The notes under the pieces: generated by a model
Databases searched by the model: none
Told to the model about the DNA's origin: nothing
What the model saw: only the letters and a program-made list of their open reading frames with translations
In this document: positions 1 through 8,200 of the stretch, one piece after another
Numbering within the stretch: the first letter of the stretch is position 1
Layout of the letters: each line of letters begins with the position of its first letter
Assembly (NCBI RefSeq): GCF_040786285.1
Contig: NZ_JBFMKQ010000001.1
Coordinates: forward strand, 186,001 to 250,000
Direction of reading: 5' to 3'
DNA: 64,000 nucleotides
DNA from: Aquimarina sp040786285
GTDB taxonomy: Bacteria > Bacteroidota > Bacteroidia > Flavobacteriales > Flavobacteriaceae
Made by a program: the position numbers and the translations under genes

Positions 1-160
1 TTTAGAGCAAATTTCTTTAACTTTTTTATTTCATCATCTGTTAGAGGTCCATCTTTAACCGCTTTCCTAACTTTTCTGTAGAATTTACTTTTCGTTTTGA
101 AAATATAATTATCAGTAAAACGTCCTGATTTTTTATCCTGCTCTCCTTTTTTCAGGATTT
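1..160 (-). other. Out-of-frame continuation of the DUF4157 gene, open to the window edge
   Basis: On the minus strand, shifting frame inside the nine-A run (positions 158-166) gives an open frame with no stop through to base 1. It encodes a lysine-rich, probably helical segment (for example FKTKSKFYRKVRKAV and DGPLTDDEIKKLKK). No ATG lies in this frame, so it is unlikely to be a separate gene. It looks like the missing C-terminal effector part of the upstream DUF4157 protein, reachable by one extra A in the DNA or mRNA, or by a -1 ribosomal slip on the A run. Confidence 0.55.
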
Positions 161-973
161 TTTTTTACCATTTTGCTGTACCACATGAGTTAACTCGTGC
201 GCCAATAAATGCTTACCCGTACTAGAATCGGGATTGTACTTTCCTGAATTAAAATATACATCATTACCATGGGTAAACGCTTGGGCACCTAACTCTTTGT
301 TCATTGCAACAGCCTCTTGATCTGTATGGATATTTACGCCACTAAAATCTTGCCCAAAGGAAGATTCCATTTCTGCTTTTGTGATTGTTGGTAAGCTCCT
401 GCCTTTGCCAGATTTACTTTTAATTTGCTGAGACACCTTTGCGCTTGCAGTTTGACTATTAGTTTTAGAGGTACTCTTTGTTTGTAATTCTTCTTCCTCT
501 TCACCACCCATTCTTTGGATTTCGGGTTTTGTTTGCAATTCTTCTTCCTCTTCACCACCCATTTTCTGGATTTCGGGTTTTGCTTGCAATTCTTCTTCCT
601 CTTCACCGCCCATTTTCTGGATTTCGGGTTTTTCTTGTACCAGTTTATCTTCTTCCATTCGTTGCTCTGCGGTACCTAATTTTTCATCTTCTTGTGGCGT
701 AGCTAATGATTCTCGTTGTATACTGCTTATTTCTTTGTTTTGTATATCCGGTTTTGAAGTATTATTTACCACGGCATCGGCCATAGTATCTGCCTCTTTT
801 TCATACTTATCCCCTGGCTGACCTACGGTAAGTTTAGTTTGTACTGCTCCCCCATTTACTATATTAAAAAATGGTTTCTTACTGTCCTTAGAAAAGAAAG
901 GGGTTTCTTTATTTTCTTTTCCCTCATTACTGTGTGGATTTTTTTTCCAACTATTAGAAAATACATTTTTCAT
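152..973 (-). CDS. DUF4157 (eCIS core) cargo-like protein, C-terminus apparently cut off by a frameshift
   Basis: A 273-residue protein with a DUF4157 domain at its very C-terminus (about 185-268), ending in the zincin-like motif HELTH at 259-263. DUF4157 is the marker domain of proteins encoded with extracellular contractile injection systems. The N-terminus carries ETPFF and KPFF aromatic motifs and a QTKLTVGQPGDKYEKEAD segment shared with the two toxins at 5249-10861 and 11674-14541. The middle has three 17-residue acidic repeats (PEIQKMGGEEEEEL type). Unlike those toxins, nothing follows the domain: the frame ends just after an A9 run (minus strand), while another frame stays open from there past the window edge. 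It is either a broken gene, a slippage-controlled gene, or a sequencing error in a homopolymer. The family assignment is secure; the true length is not. Confidence 0.85.
   Translation of the reverse strand: MKNVFSNSWKKNPHSNEGKENKETPFFSKDSKKPFFNIVNGGAVQTKLTVGQPGDKYEKEADTMADAVVNNTSKPDIQNKEISSIQRESLATPQEDEKLGTAEQRMEEDKLVQEKPEIQKMGGEEEEELQAKPEIQKMGGEEEEELQTKPEIQRMGGEEEEELQTKSTSKTNSQTASAKVSQQIKSKSGKGRSLPTITKAEMESSFGQDFSGVNIHTDQEAVAMNKELGAQAFTHGNDVYFNSGKYNPDSSTGKHLLAHELTHVVQQNGKKKS
481..633 (-). repeat. Three tandem 51-bp repeats inside the DUF4157 gene
   Basis: Three consecutive 51-bp units begin at 481, 532 and 583. They differ by only a few bases. Each encodes 17 residues of the form KPEIQKMGGEEEEELQ(A/T). 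The repeats lie in the disordered, acidic linker between the N-terminal motif region and the DUF4157 domain. Near-identical units imply recent duplication, and the copy number may vary between strains. Confidence 0.9.
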
Positions 974-993
974 CTTTCTCCATTTTTGTTTAA

Positions 994-1755
994 CTAAAAT
1001 TTTGACAGAAACTCTACAGTAAGCTTTTTATAATCTTCAGCTCCGTTTGAGTTTTTATCATATTTAAAAATATCCATTCCCTTTTCCTGGGCATTTGCTA
1101 AGGCTATATTGCTTCGAATATGTGTTTTAAAGATCATTTTCTCAGAAAACTCTTTTTCCAGATCCTGTTTTACTTGTTGATTCATTCTTTTTCGATAATC
1201 ATATTTAGTAAGTACAAATCCTAACAGTTCAATTTTTTTGTTTAGTTTCTTCACTAATTCGAAGTGATTTAAAAAGCTCTTGACTCCTTTTAAAGGTAAA
1301 AATTCTGCTTGTAGCGGTATTAATACGTAATCACTACTTACTAATGCATTAACGGTTAACATGCCCATCGAAGGAGGACAGTCTATAAATACAAAATCAT
1401 ACTCTTTAAGAGGCTTAATTAGTTGCGAAAGTATTTGTTCTCGCCCATATACACTAGCTAATTCCAACTCTGCCCCCGCTAAATCAAGAGAAGAGGGTAT
1501 TACATCTAATCCTGAAGCGGTAATCATAACATCGGTGATTTTTGTTTTTTCACCAAAAGCTTCTTTATGCAAGACGGTATAAATTGAATCCTCGATCGTA
1601 TCAATTATGCCTAACGATTGCGTAAGATTAGCTTGTGGATCTACATCAATCAACAATACTTTTTTACCTTTCTTCTTTAATCCTGCTGCCAGATTAATTG
1701 CGCTTGTGGTTTTACCTACTCCTCCTTTAAAATTTGCTACTGAGATTACTTTCAT
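994..1755 (-). CDS. ParA/Soj-family ATPase
   Basis: A ParA/MinD-type deviant Walker ATPase of 253 residues if started at the ATG at 1755. The frame extends 13 codons further upstream, but family members start directly before the first strand (MKVISVANFKGGVGKTT), so 1755 is preferred. The deviant Walker A KGGVGKTT is at residues 10-17, the A' segment LIDVDPQANLTQSLG follows, and Walker B is FIDCPPSMGM. Such proteins position DNA or large protein assemblies by ATP-dependent dimerisation. No parB-like gene or parS site was recognised nearby, so a plasmid or chromosome partition role is not supported. It sits between the haloperoxidase-like gene (116 bp away) and a DUF4157 gene (20 bp away), which makes a role in placing injection particles possible but unproven. 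Confidence 0.9.
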   Translation of the reverse strand: MKVISVANFKGGVGKTTSAINLAAGLKKKGKKVLLIDVDPQANLTQSLGIIDTIEDSIYTVLHKEAFGEKTKITDVMITASGLDVIPSSLDLAGAELELASVYGREQILSQLIKPLKEYDFVFIDCPPSMGMLTVNALVSSDYVLIPLQAEFLPLKGVKSFLNHFELVKKLNKKIELLGFVLTKYDYRKRMNQQVKQDLEKEFSEKMIFKTHIRSNIALANAQEKGMDIFKYDKNSNGAEDYKKLTVEFLSKF

Positions 1756-1871
1756 TATAGTATTGTATTCTATTTTTTCTATCAAAGAATACATCTATAT
1801 AAATATACATAAACCTATTCTAAAAAACACCTCTTATCGTTGGTTATACATCTCTTTTTCAAGAAGTTGTC

Positions 1872-3284
1872 TTAACCCAACTCTGCATTGAAATATTGAC
1901 ATGCTTTGTCCCATACCTCGCATCCTACTTTACTACCTAATTTTCTACCTTCTAAGTCACCATCAATAAAGTGGATCCCTCCGTACAGTCTTGAAATCCC
2001 AGCTTGATTTGCTGCGTCCTTTAACGTTACCCAAGTTAATTTAATATCCTCGCAAGGTGTACAACCAGGCTCAATTTTAGAGCCTCCTTTAGGTATAATT
2101 ACCGACTCTCCATAATCTCTATCGGCACAAAAACTGTATAGCACTTCATCGGCTGCTGCACTAAATGTACTATGTCCCGATACATACTCTGCAAAAGGCG
2201 GTGTTGGTACATAGGGTATCCAATCTTCACCTTCGATTTCTTTAGTCCCTTCGCAAGGTCCACCCCAGGCCTCTATTTTTTTACCTCTATACAATGAATT
2301 AATAAGTGATTTGGGCCGTACATAATCATAATACACTTTGCAATCCCACGCAGCAATCCCAGCATCAAGCAAAGCATTAGATAGTACAAAAAACATCTTG
2401 ATATCATATGCATTTTTATATTTATACTTTCTTGATAAATATCGAGCTTGTCTACAACATTGCTCGGGTGGTGTTGCCCAAGGACCTTTTTCGCTGTTTG
2501 ATGTGTCGGCAAATTTATCTTCATGCATTCCTCCCCAAAACTCTGCAATCACTTTTTGTTCATCTGTAAGGTTAGCACTATATTCGATTAGTGTCTTAGC
2601 TTGTTTTTCAAATCCTTTTTCATCGCACTCTATAGGGGAAGGTGGTCTAAACTGGCCTCCCCAGGATAATGAAAAAGGTTTTACTACTCCCCATTGTGGA
2701 GTAAGAAATTTTTGTGGTTTGTGATCTCGCAATTCTGGCTGCCAACGATCTATATGCTTTAATGATTGAGGCTCTGGCGGGTTAATAGGATGATATCCTG
2801 TGAAATCAGAAAAACTACCGGAATGTAGTGTTGCATGTGGATTCGAACCATCTCCCATGCGGCATTCTAATATTAATCTGGCTGATAAATTTCCAATCCC
2901 AACGGCATTGTAAGGTTTTAAATTTTTATCATCTGGATCATACCCACAATCACACATGAAATCACGAAAAATATTTTTCTTTTCTGGTGGTAATCGTAAC
3001 CAAAAAAGCTCTTGTAATACAGTATATGCAGCATGACTATATGACTTTGATCGGTTTTCTGAAGTGCATTGACTATCGGGTTGCTTTAAACGACTCCCAG
3101 TAGTAGTGCTTACCTCGCAACCACCATCGTTATAATTAGTCCAGGCATCATACATCGCAGTATGCACCATCGCTAATGCCCTCGAAGCAACTGTAGGAGG
3201 CGCTCCTGTATAGTGTAATGCATCGCAGGTTAATCGATTCCATTGGTGGGCTTTACTCGGTGTGTATGTTTTTTTTGTTGCCAT
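1872..3284 (-). CDS. Vanadium-dependent haloperoxidase / PAP2-superfamily protein
   Basis: A 470-residue protein of the vanadium haloperoxidase/acid phosphatase (PAP2) superfamily. The three oxyanion-binding signatures are visible in order: KVYYDYVRP, matching the K-x6-R-P pattern; SGHSTFSAA at about 369-377; and SRLYGGIHF, matching S-R-x5-H. The N-terminal helix with HTAMYDAWTNY is typical of the bacterial haloperoxidase-like branch. Members either oxidise halides with hydrogen peroxide or hydrolyse phosphate esters, and sequence alone does not settle which. No signal peptide is seen, so it is probably cytoplasmic unless carried by another system. It lies 44 bp downstream of the Lgt-like gene, at the distal end of the eCIS gene run. 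Whether it belongs functionally to the eCIS is unknown. Confidence 0.88.
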   Translation of the reverse strand: MATKKTYTPSKAHQWNRLTCDALHYTGAPPTVASRALAMVHTAMYDAWTNYNDGGCEVSTTTGSRLKQPDSQCTSENRSKSYSHAAYTVLQELFWLRLPPEKKNIFRDFMCDCGYDPDDKNLKPYNAVGIGNLSARLILECRMGDGSNPHATLHSGSFSDFTGYHPINPPEPQSLKHIDRWQPELRDHKPQKFLTPQWGVVKPFSLSWGGQFRPPSPIECDEKGFEKQAKTLIEYSANLTDEQKVIAEFWGGMHEDKFADTSNSEKGPWATPPEQCCRQARYLSRKYKYKNAYDIKMFFVLSNALLDAGIAAWDCKVYYDYVRPKSLINSLYRGKKIEAWGGPCEGTKEIEGEDWIPYVPTPPFAEYVSGHSTFSAAADEVLYSFCADRDYGESVIIPKGGSKIEPGCTPCEDIKLTWVTLKDAANQAGISRLYGGIHFIDGDLEGRKLGSKVGCEVWDKACQYFNAELG

Positions 3285-3328
3285 GATTTTATTTTTTATG
3301 TTTAAAAATTAAATTATCTAATGCCTTC

Positions 3329-4498
3329 TCAGTTATATTTCAAAAAAACAAATTGGAAAACATCCTTTTTAGGTGTTTTACAACTAAAAAAACCGTATTC
3401 CCGAAATATATTTTGAATCATTTTCATCAATGTTTTTATAAAAATATCAGGCATTTTATGGGTGTTAGAAGAAAAAGAAAAAATGAAATAGACAGAGGAA
3501 TCTTTTTCAAGTTTCTCGTAAGAATAGTTGATACCTTGAGAAGTACTCTCTATTTTGCAACAAGTGGGGAACTCTTTTTCGTTTAAACATTTATCATACG
3601 TGTTTTTTATTAGTCTATCTATTTCTTTAATATGAAATGGATGCAGCAAAAATGACTTAGGGTTTCTTACATATCTAGAAATAATCAATATTGTACTCAC
3701 TACTAAAAGTATGGCTGTAAGCCAAAATACATAGTTAGGTATCTGAACAAGGTTTAATACCGAAAGAATACAAACGGTGGTACAGGTGAAAATTGATACC
3801 CATTGTGCTTCAGAAAGAGACATCCAATAAGATCTTTGGGTATCTGCCCTTCGCAATTCAAGAAAAAACCTAAGCATAGCATACATCACCAGATAAGTCA
3901 TTCCAGCTTCCCCAGGGATATAAGAATAAAGCATTTCAATTGTTAGAAATGAAATAATCAAAAAAACACCAATCGATTCTACTAACTGTATAGGAAAAAG
4001 AGGAACACCAATTAGATAATCAGGGAAACCAGATTTGATATGTTCTTTGGCATATTGAATTTTAAAACGACAATCGCATGGAATACCGTAGCAACATCCT
4101 GCATGTAAACAACCTATACGACCCCATGCTTGTATAACTGCAATAGATAAAATTATAATATCTAAATGTGATAGGATGTTTTCATTAATAGAGTAAAGAA
4201 TAATTGTATTAAAAAAGATCAAGAATAATTGATAACGGAAAAATGTAAGAATTCTATTTCCAACAATGATGTAATGAACATAATAAAACAATAGGGTTCC
4301 AATCAAAGAAATGCCTAATAAAATAACGTTGATCCATAATGATAAGGACTCAAGCATCACTACCAAAACGCAAGCATAAACTAGAGCAAAAACAAAACCT
4401 ATTGAAAAATACAGGACAAAGCTTGTCCAACGCCTATTCCCTATATTTAATTGTAAAGGAGGAGTTAAAGTAAATGATTTTGAAATTGAAACACTCAT
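3329..4498 (-). CDS. Lgt-like (prolipoprotein diacylglyceryl transferase-related) membrane protein
   Basis: A 389-residue polytopic membrane protein. Several hydrophobic segments fill the first 270 residues, followed by a soluble tail of about 110 residues. The segment AWGRIGCLHAGCCYG near residue 126, followed by FPIQLVES and a late LRFFLELRR, places it in the Lgt-like superfamily. Canonical Lgt has GRxGNFxN and HPTQLYE at these places, so the catalytic residues are changed and the region is Cys-rich (GCCYGIPCDC). It is therefore an Lgt-related protein, not the housekeeping enzyme. The gene starts 16 bp after the stop of the immunity-like gene and probably shares its transcript. Its function here is unknown. 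Confidence 0.75.
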   Translation of the reverse strand: MSVSISKSFTLTPPLQLNIGNRRWTSFVLYFSIGFVFALVYACVLVVMLESLSLWINVILLGISLIGTLLFYYVHYIIVGNRILTFFRYQLFLIFFNTIILYSINENILSHLDIIILSIAVIQAWGRIGCLHAGCCYGIPCDCRFKIQYAKEHIKSGFPDYLIGVPLFPIQLVESIGVFLIISFLTIEMLYSYIPGEAGMTYLVMYAMLRFFLELRRADTQRSYWMSLSEAQWVSIFTCTTVCILSVLNLVQIPNYVFWLTAILLVVSTILIISRYVRNPKSFLLHPFHIKEIDRLIKNTYDKCLNEKEFPTCCKIESTSQGINYSYEKLEKDSSVYFIFSFSSNTHKMPDIFIKTLMKMIQNIFREYGFFSCKTPKKDVFQFVFLKYN

Positions 4499-4514
4499 TG
4501 TTTTACTATTAGTA

Positions 4515-5207
4515 TTACATTCTATTTTTATCTAAATATTTTGATACTTCTATTACTGTTTTTGCATAACTTTCTTCATATGCTTTAAAAGGGTCGGGGT
4601 GTATAATCATTTCTATGGTTCCGTCTTCAAATGCTTCAACATGATAGAAAGGAGCATTTAATAATACTTCTTTACTATAATATTTTGAGTATTGTTTTTC
4701 TGGCACAAGACTATACCATGAAAGATACATTCCAATTTGTAAGGGTAATGGATTCAAATCATTTTCGAGGTAAAAATCTGAAATTGTATCTTGATCTGCA
4801 GAAGCTACGGTAATCGTAAATTCATTAAACCCAAATGTTAATTCTCTTATGTATTCTCGAAACTTAGGCAACCAATCATTTTGAAAGAAAACAGGAAGCA
4901 AATTTAAATTAAGTGTATTCTGTACTGGGTTCTTAGAAAAAGAACCGCTCCATCCCGGACTACCATTTGCTCTTAACCAAACTATAGATTCTAACTTATC
5001 TCCTAAATTTTTGGCTAATTCATCAAGATTAAAAGGCCTCCAGTTCTTCCTCATATCCATACTCATTTCTGAAGGTGGTAAAAATGGATTTTTATTCAAT
5101 ACACTAATCACTTTTTCAACCTCTTCTGCAGGAATATCTTTTCTGTTTTCCTGAATTACAGAAAGGGCTAAATACAATTGATCATCAAAAGGTTCGATAA
5201 TATTCAT
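4515..5207 (-). CDS. Putative immunity protein for the 1870-residue nuclease toxin
   Basis: A 230-residue soluble, acidic protein with no signal peptide or membrane segment. It begins 41 bp after the stop of the large DUF4157 toxin and is on the same strand. Size, composition (aromatic and acidic, with WRPF, SPGWSGSF and FYHVEAFEDGTIEM segments) and position immediately after a toxin with a variable C-terminal nuclease domain are those of polymorphic-toxin immunity proteins, possibly of the Imm52-like group. The family match is from memory of general appearance and is weak. The positional argument is stronger, because the neighbouring toxin at 11674-14541 is also followed by a gene of this kind. 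Confidence 0.5.
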   Translation of the reverse strand: MNIIEPFDDQLYLALSVIQENRKDIPAEEVEKVISVLNKNPFLPPSEMSMDMRKNWRPFNLDELAKNLGDKLESIVWLRANGSPGWSGSFSKNPVQNTLNLNLLPVFFQNDWLPKFREYIRELTFGFNEFTITVASADQDTISDFYLENDLNPLPLQIGMYLSWYSLVPEKQYSKYYSKEVLLNAPFYHVEAFEDGTIEMIIHPDPFKAYEESYAKTVIEVSKYLDKNRM

Positions 5208-5248
5208 TAAAATTTTATTTTGTTGTTCATATCATTCAAATTTATATA

Positions 5249-8200
5249 TTAATCTGGTAATCTACCTCCAATTCTACGTGTCGCAAAAACTTCATCCCCA
5301 GTTGAAGCATCTATTCGTCTAGACAATTGATAAATGATACCATCTGCATCCTGGAAATACACCGCAAATCTAGATCTAGCTTGCCCCATAGTACTACGGA
5401 TCAAATCTAAGGCCTCTTCTGCAGCTCTTCTTGCATTACCTCCTGGTCCCGGTAAAAACAGGTAGTCATGTCCTCTTAACCCTCCACCTGTAGGAGTTCC
5501 AAACAAGGCATTAAGGCGCTGTTGCACGGTACTTCCAGCAACCTGGCTTTGTTCAAACAACCTATTATAATTAGCCATCTGGTCTACATCAATTGGAGTT
5601 CCTTCGTACCCCGTTTTGATATCTAAACTTCGTCTGGCACCTGGTCTAAATCTGTCTGGCCTAAAAGGATTACGAGTTAGTCCGGGGATATCGCTTGGTG
5701 AAAATGGCACATGAGCAAGATCGCTGGCTCGGGTACCACTACCTGCAAGTTTAGCCGCAAAGTAAGCTTCTCCTAAACTTCCTCTTAATCCTGGTTCGTT
5801 AATTAATTGCATTACTTGTTGAAGTTCGCTAGGACCGGCAATATGTTGTGCTAATTCTGCCCGCATAGCTTGCCTTACTTTTGAAGCTCCACCATTTAAA
5901 GTGGTAGCAGCACCTCGTACACCCGGGTTGTTCAGAATACTTTGTAACCTTTGAGCCAAATGCTGAGGTAAACCTGTTCCCGTACGAATGGCTTCTGCCA
6001 ATCTGGGTTCGGTTACATTCAATAATGACAAATTCTTTTCCAGATCAGTAGCATTAGAGCCTAAACTGCTAAAGAAATCTGACAATCTAGGGTTAGGTCT
6101 TCCTCTAAATCTAATCCCTGATAAAGGCTCAACATAATCGGCAAAGGCACCTCCAGGATTAGTTCGGTTAAAATCGTTCCACCAAGTAAGCATTTGCCTT
6201 GTGTCAAAAGAATGCGAAGCTAAAATTCGTCTTAGATCTGCAGAGGCCGTAATCTGGCTTACAAGCCCTGCAGGAAGTTCTCCGGATTCTTGAAGACGAT
6301 TAAGTAGTCTCGTTATTATTGCTCTTTGTTGAGAAGAGTGCAAGCCTCCAATCAGATTTGTTACATCAGAAATATTATCAAGGTCTGAGGTAACTCTATT
6401 TCCTAATAAATCATATACCTGGTTTCTGAATTTATTATAATACCCTTGAGAAGTAGTTACTCTAGAAAAATCTATTCTTCTTAAATCATCAGCCGAAATC
6501 CCTACTTCTCGCATGGTTCTTAAGAAGCCTTCTCCACTACCCGATCTCATAAAACTCTCAAGAATTGAGGTAAATGCCTGATTATTGCTAAGTCCATCTT
6601 GCAAGACTTGCATTGCACCTCTGAATGACTGAGACCTACTCGATGCACCTGCTATACTTCTAATTACATCAGAACTTAAATTACTTAATACTCTGGTACG
6701 TAAAACCTCGGGTAATTGTAATAGGCCAAATCGTTCTGCTTCGGTAAGATTATCTACTACGGCATCTATGGCTCTTAACGCATCAACATTAGCAGCATCA
6801 CCAAGTGCCTGATCTTGGGCAAGCTGTCTTCTTACAGAAGCTTCTGCCATTTCCTGTACCTCATCTGCACTTCTTACCAATCCTTCTCCTGCAAGTTCTC
6901 TACCAACTCTACCTGCATCGTTAGAAAGTTGAGCCATAGCCTCTGCCGTATCTTCAGCAGTTCTTGCGGCCTGAGCAGATTCTCCTAATGCCCTAGCTAT
7001 TCTAAGTCCAGCGGCTAAATCTCCAACCAGACCAATAATATCTAAGGCTAACCATAATGGCGATGGCGTATTTTGTGATATTGCCTGAGCACGATCAAAA
7101 GCTGTTCCTGATGCTGCAGACTCGAAAATATAGTTATCTATACTCTCCATCAATTGAAGCCCGGATAGAGTAATCGAACCCATTGTTGCCAGTACGGCAA
7201 CTGTTCCTGTTCCTCCGGTAAACAACCCAAGAGTAATTCCTAATCCGGCCACTGCAAGATTTCTAAAGATGGTTTCTAGCCTTATATCGGATCTCTTCTT
7301 TTCAACTATTTTATCTGCAAGAGAGTTTTCCTGGATACCCAATCTTATTTTAGTTCCTTGGATAATTTCTGGTAAATTGTAAACCCGAGAAGGGTCATCA
7401 TTCAATCCATCTCTTGTTTCCTGGATATCCTCTAATCTGGCATCAGATACTTCGGTGACAATTTCTCTTAGATCATCCTGATCACCATATATTAATTTAC
7501 TAAATGTTGAAAGTATTTTATATCCAGGACCAACTGCTGGATACCCTTGCATTGTATCATGTGTCCCTTCTAGTAAATCTTTGTCCAGAAGGATTGGATA
7601 CTCTCCTCCCAGACTAATAAGCTCTTGTTTTACTTCTTCAATCAATTCTTCAATGATCGCATCAGAAGGATGACTATCTCTAAAGCCAAATTTAGGATCG
7701 TAATCAGCTTCTCTATCAATAATCTCATTTTGAGTCTCGATTCGTTGGCCGATTGCTCTTAGAGGTGCTAATGCATCATATAAGGATTGCATTCCTCCTT
7801 GATTACTTGGCACTAGATAACGATCCTTTTCTCCCTGGACAATGCTTTCGTTTAATGTAAGTAGTTGTAACGTTTCTTCTTTAGCTCTCTCCTTAAATTT
7901 AACCAAAAAGAGAATTTCCAACTCCTCAAAGTTCAATGCATTCTGAAAAGTTTCGGGATCGTTTGATACCGCTTCATCCAAAGTATTTGCCTCTCGAATT
8001 ATTTGATTTGGAGAATGAAAATCAGGGGTCCCGGAAGCAGCGGCGCAGCTTGAAGTTGTTACAGCGGTGTTGCGTGAATCATAATTTTCACCATACATAT
8101 TGAGCTGATCCAGCATAAAAACTAGTTCTTCTACAGTATAAGATTCTGTTAGCTCTTCTGCTCGTTCATCTCCATACCGTACTTCCATAGCCCGTTCATC

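Noticed and set aside
481..633. Tandem 51-bp units as a CRISPR array
   Set aside because: The units are contiguous, in frame and without unique spacers; they code a protein repeat.
478..702. A repetitive plus-strand frame opposite the acidic repeats
   Set aside because: Its repeats are only the reverse complement of the 51-bp units coding the Glu-rich linker.
994..1755. ParA gene as evidence for a plasmid origin or partition locus
   Set aside because: No ParB-like gene, parS-like palindromes, iterons or replication gene were found nearby.
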